Positions 50,453 to 62,500 of a stretch of DNA of 64,000 nucleotides are shown here, one piece after another. How positions within the stretch are numbered: the stretch's first letter is position 1; every line of letters begins with the position of its first letter. The stretch comes from Atrichornis clamosus (taxonomy: Eukaryota > Chordata > Aves > Passeriformes > Menuridae). The stretch spans positions 1 to 64,000 of the forward strand of contig WBMZ01000255.1 of assembly GCA_013400975.1 (NCBI GenBank). The letters run 5' to 3'. A program made the position numbers and the translations under genes. The notes below the pieces were generated by a model that ran no database searches, was not told where the DNA came from, and saw only the letters and a program-made list of their open reading frames with translations.

Positions 50453-53400
50453 TTACAGAGAAATCAGAAAAGACTGGCTAAAAGCAATTTATGGGGTTAC
50501 AAAATGATGTATTACATGCACCATGGCTCCAGGTTTGCAGTAATTTAGGCTGGTATTGATTGAGGAGAGACTGGGGCATATTCCACCACCTTTTTAATTT
50601 CTGTCTGATTTGGCCACTACTTGCAGGTCAGCAGGCAATTTGATGAGACAAAAACAAACCAAACATTAGAGCAGCCTAAATCACACGCTTTTAGAAGTAC
50701 CTTGTAAATAACTTTTAAGGCTGAACAAGGAGAACAAAATGAAAGAACTGGCTATTAAGGAAATCGAGACTGAAGTTTCAGGCTCAGAAAAAATGGTTTC
50801 GTGGCACAGCTAAGAAAGAATATCACTCACACCTACCATCATTGCTTGCCTGCATTTTTCCAAACAAATATGGTGTCTTTTTCCTCATATTACAGTGCTA
50901 ATTCTGACTAATGTGTACTGATTAGATACCAAAATAAAGCCAAAGTTCCTACAGTTTCTTACAAAGGCCTCTAATGATATCATTTCAACAATGGGATGGA
51001 TGACTTGGTAGGATTCCAGATTATTCAAACCATGTAATGCCGTAGGATTGCCCCTACACTCCAAGGAAAGGGACAGGTTGTAAATCTGAGCGTAAATCTC
51101 CTATAAGAGTAAATCTGAGATGATTTTTCTCCTGCACGTAGTGAGTACAGTACTAAGCACACTGGCACATGGAAGGGGTCAGTGCATAGTGGAAACCCAT
51201 CAGTACTAGAGGTCAGGAAATTGCCCAGTGACTTCCATCAGGGAAGAAAACTTGCCACATACCGTGGGATATTGAGGAGACAAAGCATAGGCAGAGGAAG
51301 TGGGAGGAAAGGATTATTTAAATCTTCATTACTCTTTTTAATTCTAAGGTTGAAGTGGTCCCCTCCTCACAAAACTGCATTAAAGACCACGAAATGCCAG
51401 ACCCTTTTCCCTTTCCCCCCTAGAAATATGCCCTGTAACTTACCAAGCACATCCACAGTCTCACAGGGTGAGAGGGTGGTGAGGGACAGGGTAAAACGGG
51501 GAATCAAACCAAAGAATGTATCCAACTGCAAACTGAAATCAGTGTCAGATACAGCACCGAGCTCACCTCTGCTGCATTGGCACATTGGTGGTGTGCAGTA
51601 CATGGGCAAAGGTCTGAGGCAAGACCTGCCGTCAGGTGCGGATAAAAATGGATTTTCCAAGTTTACTGTGACTATCAAAAGCTTGAACTCTGATGTGCAC
51701 AGGTAAAGAGAGACACAGGAATCTCTGATTGGAGTAATTAGCACTTTCCAGCAGAAGGCTTCTCTGATCTCTAATTGCATGTTCATTTCAGGCTTTTAAT
51801 AGCACACTTGTGAGGAGCTTTCCTACTTGCTGCAGGTGAAGGCAGACGTGACCTCGTATTCCACGCACGTGCTGGTAGAGCAGCAGATGTGATGTCCAGA
51901 CCTACTAAACTTTGGGAAGGAACAGGAAAAATCTCTGAGTTTAATTCAGACCAAGCAATTTCTAGGACCCAGTTCTTTATTTCTGGCTAGTGGAGAGTGT
52001 GTTCAAATGGCATCCCAGGCAACATGAAGTCCCACAGTTTTGTCTCATAATAAAACCGAGTGGACTGAGGGAGGATAACACCTCCTTCCCTAGGCCTGTG
52101 GAAATGATAAGCTGCTCCCAAATATACACGTTGGGAAGGCCAGTCTAGCTGGACTCTGACCACCGCTAACATAGAAACTGCAGAGCTCAGCTGCCAGTGA
52201 ACCTGACTCCATCCTTGTAATAATTCATTGTACAACCAAACGAAACCACCTGAGCATCTTGTTCCTTTGTTTCAACTCCAGAAGTCAAACACCTCAAAAG
52301 TTATTGGCAGTTTTAATTAAAACTAGCTTTGAGACACAGAGCAACCTATAATGGTTATGGCTCATTCTAGATAATACTGTAATAACCCTCTCTCATATTA
52401 AATATAGCAGCAATATTGTTCACCAGAGATGAGGACATTAGCACAAATAATCAGCCTCACTGTTGTGGGGAGGGCACTGAAGCCAAGAGGGGGTCTAAAA
52501 TGATTGCATAAAACGCATTTGCTCCTGAAAAAGAGACATCCTGCAGCTCCCTGGCCTCTTCAGCATCCTTCCCAGAAGGGCCCAGTAGATTCAGTTCAAC
52601 CCCCCCATACTATCTCAGCAGCGTGCTGCCAGTGGGAGGCAGTTTCAGGTTCCTGCCCCTGCCTGGGCTCCAGCTGTGTCGTCTCTGCCAGTCTCATTCA
52701 CACGAGCCATTTGTCACCCACACAGAGCTGCAGCAGGGGATGCTGTGGGCACAGGGACTGAGGACGTGTCCACAATTTCAGCCCCACTCAGCTTTCCTGA
52801 TCCCAGGCCCTGGGCTCTGCCCAAGGGCTTGCAGCAAACGCAGGGCTCCGCTCATGGCGGAAAACTTAGTTGTTCCCTCACACGAACGACAGTCAAATCT
52901 TCAGTGCATTTTCTAGGGAGATATCTTAGGTTCATCTGAAAATCTTAGGACATTCTGATTTGATTTGGAGGAGGTCTTTGGGGGACAGTGAAAACAGCCC
53001 GTTTGAAGGAACTCTAGCTCCACGAGGTAAAGGCATTCAAAATCACTCATTTCTTTTTGAAAACCACATCTCTATTTTTTCCTAAAATACTGAGGAGGTG
53101 CATAAAGCTCTCTGAAACAAGTTTTTGCTCAAGAACACATTTTAGTGAAAAAGATTCTCATTTTTTAAACTAATGAAACAAAATGCAGCAGTATTTCTCC
53201 TTTGAGAAAAATTTTTCAAAAACCCATCTTCCTTGGAGTTCTTACTCCTTCTTCACCCTGTGTCCGCAATTAGATAATAAAGACAAGTGAAAAAACACAG
53301 GGTTTATACAGAAAATTTGAAAACCACAGGATTTTTTACAAACTTCTCGGGGAAATGTTTAGCTTTCTGATAGATGATACAAACCTTACTTATAGAACCA

Positions 53401-56400
53401 TAAGCTCCTGCTAACCTGAAATCCCTCACATATGAAATGCACTTCAGTGGCCATTCTGCTCAGGAACAGTTCATCCTTGGGAAAATATTATTGCTGGAAT
53501 GCTACGTGAGTCCACAGCTTAGAGCTGGAGGATGCATTTAAATTCTCTAAAGAGGCTTTAGGAATTCATAACAGCACTTGATCTCACCTTTGGGGAAGGG
53601 AATGTGGGGGGGTTTTGTGCTGCAACAGCTGAAAGCATTAATTGGCTGATCTTTTCACCAACAATTCATTGTATTTCATTACATGCCTTTTATGTGTCTG
53701 TTCTGTTGCTTCAGTGCCTTGCTAAATATTTCCTAGCTGCAGCTTGGCATCCTTGAAAGAGGGAGAGGGGCTCCAGCAATCACTCTGTTCCCAGAGAATG
53801 AAAGCAAAGTCAAAATTAAATGGGAAAACAACTGTCACCACAATGATAATCAAACTGCAGACTGCATTAGCATTTTTCCTCCAGAAGCTCTGGTATGAGG
53901 CAACAAGATGCACGTCTTTCCACAAAATAATTATGCTATAATGAGACTGTCTTAATGTGTTCAGAAAGAAAAACTGTTCTTAAGGCTGCGTAAATGGAAG
54001 TACAAAAGCAGAACAGGTAGCCTAAATGGCAGCTAGGCTTTGTATTTTCTTCCCCAGTCTGGAAAATGAGGATCAGTGTGATCATGGTGAGATGCAAGTG
54101 TAAAATCCAGATCTGCATTTCAGGTTTTCCCTCAAGAGGTGGAGAATATACAGAAGAAAGCTTCTGATTCAGATTCATTTTGTAAAGGAAATGTGTAAGT
54201 CTCTGTCTGTTCACTCTGGTTTCAACAAGTAAATAACTTCAGCCTCACTGATCCCTGAGGAATGATGATTTACAACACTGGTAATGTGCACTGAAGAAAA
54301 ATACAACTTGTTCCTGAAAACCACTGATTAAAGTGATCATAGCAAAGCCAAGTAACTCAGGGGTTCCTCCTTTTATCACTCTTACCTGCCTTACCCCTTG
54401 TTACTCCACTCAGCAGCACTGACTCCAAGGGGACTTGTCTGCAATGCTGATCAACACAATTCAGTCTTTGCAAACACTTGCCAGCGCCAAGGGATCTTCA
54501 GGTAATGCTTTTAGCAGAAATAATTTTAAGAAAATGAATTGCTAAAATATGAACTTCCACAGAGACAGCACCAGGAGAAAAAATGACAAAACCATAGTGT
54601 ACACTGCCTGTCCACTGGGAAGTACGAAGGGCAGGAGCTATTGAACCGGGAGGGAAGTACAGCCTGGCAGATCTGTTTAGTCCTGTCTCATCCACCACCG
54701 CTGCCTCAGTCTCTGCCAGGAGTCTGTCACAGGAGAGATCCTTGAAGAGCAAAAGCTCCTAGTGATGGAATCAAGCATTCCATTCCCACTTGAACAATTG
54801 CAAATCTTTCTCCTTGTCTGTCTCCCCTCTCCTGTTGCCTTTCTGCGCTGCCCCTGGAATTGCGTGGAATGCTTTCCTCATTTCCTTCCATGTGTTACAG
54901 CCTTCAAGGAGAGCAAGGACCCCAACACAGAATGTATGGGGAACACTTCAAGAAGCCAGTCCATTTCACATCTAGAAACTGAGAGTCACAGGAAATCTGG
55001 GCTAGAAGGAATTCAAGAGTGCCCCGTGTCCTTGTGAATCTCCCTGGCCTGGAGAGATTCCTTCACTGATGGATGCTGCGTGACTCCCAGAAATCTACAC
55101 TAACGCCGCCTCCAGTACAAATTTCTCCTCACATCTAACCTGAAAACACTGCTTAGGTCCTCCATGGACACTGCAGCCTGTTTGGTCTCACTGCATCTGC
55201 TCTGCACACACACACAGTTTCTAAGTCCCTCCACAAACCCCACACTTTTTGCTGGTGGGCTCTTCCATCTCGCAGGGATCCAGCAAGCTGGAACCTGGAA
55301 CGTGACCTGTTCGGATTAGAAACAGGGTGCAAATTCAAACAACACAGGTAGTTCAACAACTGTGGCAATTTACCACAGGCTGTGCTGGCGTCAGTGATGG
55401 ACAGGTTGAAATTAGGGTACCGGATGTTTTTAAATGATTACTGCGTTTCAAAAAGGAATTAATTCAGAAGCATCCTCCACTTAGTGCTTACCCTGTATTA
55501 CTGTGCTATATTATCCTATAATTGGCTGTTAGGTCAGGATTGCAACCTAGCAGGTTCCTCTTCCTTGCCTAATTAGCGTTTCTTCCTCTTTGCTCAGTGC
55601 AGGACTTGTTTTCTTCCCCCTACAGATCTCCTTTTCCTGTGAACACCATCTCACAACGCAAATGTATTCCCTCTCCCTCGGACAGTCCAGCCCTTCACAT
55701 GCAGAAGAGCTGCTGTTTGCCCAAGTGGGCTGACATGAAGCTTCTAACAAAACGAGCTGTTCAGTCTGACGAGCTCGAGGCAGTCGGAGTGTTTCAAACT
55801 TGGCAGCGCAGCCAATTCACTGCTCAGACACTGTACATTTCCCTCCTGTCTGATCTGCAGCCCTGCAGTGACAAGAGTCATTCGCCCTCCCCTCCTCTTC
55901 AACCGTGGACTTTCCTGGGGCCGAGCCAACACACGGCACTGCACAGAGGTGTGCCACGTGAAGGCCTGGCTCCTGCCACGACAAATCCTCCCCTACAGCA
56001 CAGCAAATCTGCTCCTCTCCACCCCGGGCCCGGCTCTTGGCTTACACAGGGTGCAAGTTCCTCAGAGCACAAGCACTGTCTGTCCTCAGCTGAGTGGAGT
56101 ACCTGTAAATCCACGGGGCGAGAGCCAAAACACAGCATCACCCTCATCACCGTGCAAACCTCTTATCTCTCGAGCACCCTCAGCTAGGCTCAACCAACTT
56201 CATCCTGTATCTTGGCCTCAAAAACGTGGCTTATTTCTCAGCCCAGCCAGTTGTCCTGCTCTTGCAAAATCTGGTGTCAAGGCCAGCAGAATCTGGCTCC
56301 CCATGTGAGGCCACACATGAGTATTGTACCATGTCCTGGACAGAGCAGTGTCAGAAACACTGGACAACATCAAACTGGAACGGAAACAGGGACAAACTGG

Positions 56401-59254
56401 AAGGATTTGCAGAAACTCCAAATTAAACCAGACTGAGATGTCTGTCACAATGCATTAGGGAAGATTAAAAGAGTTGGTCTGCATGGCTTGGCTGAACAGC
56501 ACAATCCAACAGCAATAGCCTGGACTCAGAGGAAGATGAGAAACTGCACCCTCATACAGGGAATGGGCATTAGAGGTAATGAGGCGACACTAGTTTGGAC
56601 AATGAGAGCTATTTCAAACGTTAGGAATGAGATGCAGTACCCAGTTCACCTATATCTACACACAAATTTGTAGAGCACGGTAGGCAGCTTGACCTTCCCT
56701 TGCTACTTCCAGAGCAAACAGAGCAAGGACCTGCTGGGAGTGCCCTGCCCCAGGCACCACTGCATATCCCACAGTGTCCTGCAAGGACATTATTTACCCC
56801 AGGTAGGACACAGAGGTCTTTGCAGCTTCCTCCTTAGGATGGCTTCAGGTTTATATGGTGAGGCACTACAATGGATTGTTGCATTAAAGCTGGCAACATG
56901 GGCAAAAAGGAGTGTAGATCCCAGAGCACACGGCACTTCTGCTCTTCCGAGGACCACACTCTTTCCAACAGACATGGACGTGGCTTACCCAAACAACTCA
57001 AACTTTTACTGGCCCCAGGAGCAGGGAAATCAGATCAGATCAGCCTCTGATTTCCTCTGCTTTCACAGCACAAGCAAGTATGCAAAGAAGTAAGATGACA
57101 TTTGGCTTCTTGCAGAGAACAGCAGATAATTTAGGGAGATTAAATGACAGCTTCGTCTCCCTTCCCGTGCAGGGAAACCATCTTTGCCCAGCTGGGCAGG
57201 AACCTGGCTCGGCTGGAATGATGCTGCTCGAGCGCCTCACTGTGGATCTGAGCTCCTCTTCCTCCCCCTCACGGCCTCCTCCATCCCCCAACTGATTTTT
57301 GTACTTTATTTTACTTTTTTAAAATATAGAGCCAAATTGCTTCTATTATACCCAGGCAGCATCTCTGAGTTCACTGAACTTGGCACTGAGCTAGGAGTTG
57401 GCCCAGCCAGAACTCGTACAGTTTCATCTTTTGATGGTGATATAAATATATATGATACCACTCAAGGCCTTTCTGTAGTTTCCAGCAGCAGAATAGCTGG
57501 AATTGGAACAGACCCACAGCTGCCTAGGGCTCACGGAGTGACCGGGAATGAAAGCATCGCTGCCAAGGGCATTGTCTTTGAAACAGGCAATCAGGTGCCT
57601 GTGTTTGTCTCCAGAACGTGCTGTGGAGCTCAGCACAGAGCTCCATCACCAACACACATGTCGACACACGGATCATGCCAATTTTTCTGTATCCCTCGAA
57701 GAAGCAGGAAACAAATGTTCTCCTGCTGAAATCATGAGTTAAAACAAAGGCTCTTCATCAGCCTCCTGCAGCTGCTTGTTGTTTTCCTTTCTCTGTGGAG
57801 CCTGCCAGCTCCTGGTTATCTTGGCCAAGCACATGATTAGAATCTTAGAGCAAATTCTAACTGCAAACAAACAAGTACATCTTCAGATGAATACACACAA
57901 ACTGGTGGATGCACAGTTCGTCTAACTGTCCAGCAGATCCTGCCCTGCCTCTTCTGATGCTAGGCGAGCCCTGCTCCTCTTCTGGACGGAAAGCAGATGG
58001 GGTAGGATTAAGAGCACAGATCCCCAGGCCCTTTACATCTGCACAAATAGCAAGAACTAGACCCAGTGCTGTTTGAGGGGCCACGTATTAGTTGTGCTGG
58101 CTTTCTACAGCTTGGGAAGCAATGCAGGAATAAGAATTCCTGCTCTGAGTAATCCCCCATGCCTGGCTATGGCAGAAGGCCCATTGTTTCTGAAAGTACC
58201 ACAGAAACAAAATAATTAAGTTGTATGGCCACCACAGCAAGGACAGCAGGAAGGATCAAGGACTGCTCCTTGTTCACTTCAGTGCTGAACCAGGTGGCTC
58301 AGTTTAAATGGGCATCGAGGCTGGCTGCAGCTCACCCGCTTGACTTGGTGCTGAGGCAGATGGCAAGTGCTCACACCACACAGTCCCAATGTCCGTAACA
58401 ATCAGATGAGCTGTGAAGCTGTAATCTGTGGCAGATGGAAAATGACAGCACAAAAGCTTTTACTACAGTCCTCAGAGCCCCTCACAAAAGTAGCAAATAG
58501 GAAGGTTCAATTCAAATAGCTTGTCCTTCTCCAGAGCAACGCCAGGCATCTGAGACTGTGAAACAATTAGAATGCTTCTCCCTTTTCCTACCTCCCCAAC
58601 AGACTGGCTGACTTTATTTCCAGAGGATGAGCTGAAACCTCTCATCAAAACTCAGCCCAAAACAAGACAACTTGCTATGAAAAACTGAAATGGGACTTTG
58701 GCACGGGAGCATCTACACAGCTCAGTCTGTGCTGAATCCCTGGCACCCCACGTTGATGCTCTGCTGAACCTCTGTGGGAGGCACTAGAGGGAGACCTGGG
58801 GGGAAAAACCTCCCCCATGCACACAGATTGGAGTGATTCCTGGCAGATTTGTCAGCTTCCTTGTGGGTTAGGCAGTCATCCTGAAAGCACAATCAGTTGT
58901 AAAAAGACTGAAGCTTTCTCATGGGGTTTCCAGGCTGCAATTCCTAGGCAGTCTTATCCCAAAACTGCCTGCTTTGAAGTCAAAAGAAACAACCAGACTG
59001 CAGAGCGTCCTGTGTCAGGCCTGTCACACTCTGCAGTGTCACTGCTGCTTAGCACTGCTTTGCTTTGGGGGATGACACCTCCACGGCCAATTTGCTGCCT
59101 GCTTTGAAAGGACCAGGCCTCTTGTTAAGCACAAGGGTGCTGCTGGCTGCCCACCTGGGGAGGAGCAGAAGATGAGACCCACTGGTGAGCCCCAGCAACA
59201 CAAGGACAGAACATCAGAGCTTGACAAAATGCCAGTCCTATGAAGAGCAAGAGA
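50453..59254. other. Gene-free sequence downstream of the WD-repeat gene
   Basis: No supported gene. Plus-strand open frames of 181-196 codons (55597-56187 and 57184-57729) have no recognisable domains. A triplicated GTAAATCT motif (51080, 51092, 51109) and a short CA run near 55209 are the only small repeats seen. No basic helix-loop-helix segment is present in the open frames on either strand, which matters because MESP genes are the human downstream neighbours of WDR93. Confidence 0.55.
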
Positions 59255-59439
59255 CTTTTAATGGAAGAAAGGCTTTATTAAGGACCACTGTATAAATGTA
59301 ACATACTATATTGCTGTGATGCTCCAGGTCTCTTGGAGACAGATCATTTGAATAGAGTGTCTATCAAAATGTCAGTGCTGGATCATGGGTCTGAAGGATT
59401 GTGATAGAGCAGAGCCTGGCCCTCAGGATGCAAGGCTGG
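59255..59439 (-). other. WDR93: 3' UTR of the WD-repeat gene (approximate end)
   Basis: This follows the TAG stop at 59440-59442. The AATAAA signal lies at 59274-59279 (TTTATT on the plus strand), so cleavage is expected about 15-25 bases beyond it, with a T/G-rich stretch further on near 59205-59220. The UTR would be only about 185 bases. Confidence 0.6.
59274..59279 (-). terminator. Polyadenylation signal AATAAA
   Basis: Canonical hexamer on the minus strand about 160 bases after the stop codon of the WD-repeat gene. It is the first canonical signal after that stop. Confidence 0.65.
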
Positions 59440-59551
59440 CTACTGCTTCTTCTGTCCCTTCACTTTCTCTCTCTCCTTGTCCATGGCAGCTGCCTGTGCC
59501 TGCAGACAATCCCAGTATTCATGCCCTTCCAGTTCCAGCAGGATCTGCTCC
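59440..59551 (-). CDS. WDR93: WD gene exon G, terminal coding exon
   Basis: The acceptor CTCCATTTTTAG precedes 59551 and the frame runs 112 bases to the TAG at 59440-59442. It encodes EQILLELEGHEYWDCL, then a helical tail rich in Ala, Glu and Lys ending in GQKKQ. The frame is also open upstream into the intron, but the phase match with exon F fixes the junction. Confidence 0.82.
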
Positions 59552-62500
59552 CTAAAAATGGAGGAAAAAAGATGGTTAAAAGCAAAACAGTCCCTGATAT
59601 TCCCCTGGTGCTCAGACAATTCCCCCAAGGGCCCCTGGGGCTCACTACAAATTAAGTAGTTTGACTTTTTGTGTCCAAAAACCCTTGGTGATTCCCTCAT
59701 GCCAACCAATACTCAAGTTTACCATTCCTCACAGCAATGACCTCTGAATTTCTTCTTGCCTGTACCCTCTGTAGACACAGGTCTCACTGCAGTTGTGTTT
59801 GCACTGCTCTGCTTCAGCTCTCAGTTCCCAGGGAGCAAGATATCCCTGGAGGTGGTGTCTCCCCGGCTTTTCTGGTATAAGGCCGACAAGAGTCTCCTCT
59901 CCAGCTTTATGGTGGCTGGTAGCATAGGATGAAACTTTTCTGCAGTTAACTACTCAGACATCACCACAGGATTCACCCTGGAGACAAGGAATTAGGGACG
60001 GCTACCGGGTCACATGTGCTGTAAGGTCATACCTGCACCCACCTGTGCCGTTTCAAATTGGAGAATTAAGGCGTAGTGAAAAGAAGGTACAAAACATTGA
60101 CACGGATCTGGCTCCAGGAATTCAAGGCAAAGGACCCCAAAAAGAGATGTCACAGTGCCATCTAGTGATGGCATCAACGCAATGCATCAGCTAAACTGCA
60201 GCCTCGGCCCGAGGCTGCCGGGGACCTCCTCCAACCCAGGAACCTCCGACACAAACCCACTCAAACACCAAATGAACTCGGAAATGGAGGAGAGGAGAGA
60301 GGTGCAAAGGGATCCCAGCTCTGCCTGGCTGTGGGATCAAAAGAAAAGTGCAAACACGTAAGGATCATATTCCCTGACAAGCCCGCACAATCTGTGTTGC
60401 ACAAAAACACATTAGAACTTGCAAGCCCTCTCTACCTGGAATGACAAGCCTGCCCCAGGCATCCTGACTTACAGCTGAAGCTGTTCTAGGAAGGACAGAA
60501 GGGAGAGGAGGAAGGGTTCTGGGTGGCTGTCAGGAGTCCAGCTGCCTGCAAATTAACCTTACTCAGACACAAATCTGTCACAGCACACTGAACAACCCAG
60601 AAGCTGCAGGGTGAGACCTTGCATGAACTCAGCAATACCACAGTTTAGAATAATGCAGGTGCACCTACCTCTCAGGCACAAGCAGAAACCTATCACGTAA
60701 GAAAATGTTGCATCTCTCAATCCATGGCAGGTCCTGCAAGGACTTGAGAGGCAAATCTGGTTTCTTTGGGAAAGCCTCCTTCAGTGGGTAGGAATTGAAG
60801 TCGAAAAGGAAGATGTTGCTGTGAGTGGCTTTGCCCTGGTCCAATTCACCTGCCTGCTGCTGCTCATCTCCTAGACAGAAACAAGAACAGTGAGCTACTG
60901 CATCAAAAGTCATCCAATAGGAACTATCAAGGATCAGTGCACAGCTGAATGAATCCACTATCTACAACCACTCCAAGGTGCCACTCACCTCGAAGCAGCA
61001 AGCAGCAATTCCCACTATCCACTGTGAACACTGGCTGCCAGGGGGATGCTACAGCATGAGAAGGGGGGATACAGAAGCAGTAAACAGTCTGTGACGTGTC
61101 GGTGTTCATCAGGGACACTGTGCCATCCCAGGAGAAGATCAGCACCTGAAGCAGCAAAACTGACACTTAGAAATAGAAGTAAAAGAATTGAAAAACATTT
61201 TCTGGAAAGGACTTTGGATGACATTCAGGACTTCTTCACATCCCCAACTATGATGCTAGTTGCTTTGCCTGCCCCGTAGTCATAGGGCCACAGCAAATCA
61301 AGAACTTGGGAGGGGGAACTTGGACTGAAAATGCTGGAGGTTGGGATTGGAAAAGGGCAACAGGGCACATTAGGAATGAGGTAGATCCAGCCTTCTCCAT
61401 GGCAGCTATGGTGAGTGGCTTTTAGTCCTTTCCTCCTTATGCCTGAAAACTTCCTGAGGCCACTTGAAAGGTCTGGCTGGACTTGTGTTCATAACTTCCT
61501 CACCTGCCCTCTCATATTTACCCCTCATGCCTGAAGCTTCATGGCTGAACCCTCTCACCTCTCAGCTGGACCTGTCCATGTGCAGGGGCCTCCAGTGCCT
61601 CCCACCTCAGTGGCCAATTAGAGGGCACGGGTGCAAGGGGATACTGAGTAAGAGCATGGAACAGAAATCCTTTGAGCGCTACCAGCTACACACAGACCTG
61701 TAACTGGTGCAGGAAGTTCTCAAGATAAAAATATCTGGAGTCTGGGAAAGGATGTGAGGGCAGAACCATATCTGATTGCCTTGTTCTTTATGTTTTAGGC
61801 ACACAGTTACAGTCCTTACTGGAAACAAGATCCTAGCACAGCTGGGCATGTGTTCTCAGCCAGTTCTTAAGAGATCTGGAAGTAATACTCACTGCACCAG
61901 GGAAGGCCAGGACAGACACCACTGCACTGACAGCAAGATTTGGATCTTTAGGCCTGTGAAAGAGACACAGGTTTATGTTGCTGTTGCATGTACCTGGCAC
62001 GTGCTGGGAGGCTGTGATAATGACAATGGCAGTTTGTAGCATGCTGGCTGGCATAAAGACCCCGCCAAGCCCCTGCCTCATAGAGACAAAACCTGTCTCC
62101 TCCTGGGCAGGAACTCCCAAGGCCCATCCCTGTGCAAACCTGCCTAGGAACTACATTGGAGGTACAAATCCCCTGCCTGCCATGGAGGCATGAATCCATA
62201 GTCTTCAGAGCAGCAGCTTCCCTTCTCCTCAAATCAAGGGGACAAGTGAACACAAAAATGATAGAAAGATGGTAAGAAATGTTTATTCTGACTTCTGGGG
62301 GGAAGTTACTCTCTCAAGGGCAGAAGAGAGAAAAAAAAATTCCCTTGGGTACCTGGCAGAGACACAAGTAGTTCAACATCAGCCCTGGAGCTGTGCTACA
62401 GGTATTTGTGTTCTGGTGCAAAGAAGAACCCAGAAATACCCCTAACTCTGGCATAACCTTTGGATTTTAGCCCTAGCAAAACCATACTTGCTGCTGACAG

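Noticed and set aside
51080..51116. Three GTAAATCT copies
   Set aside because: Spacing is irregular and the unit is short; probably local duplication without function.
55597..56187. 196-codon plus-strand open frame, and overlapping frames to 56308
   Set aside because: Ser/Pro/His-rich, with two long overlapping plus frames and minus frames over the same bases; no domain motifs.
57184..57729. 181-codon plus-strand open frame
   Set aside because: No domain or splice-site support, and its middle contains AT-rich simple sequence near 57300-57330.
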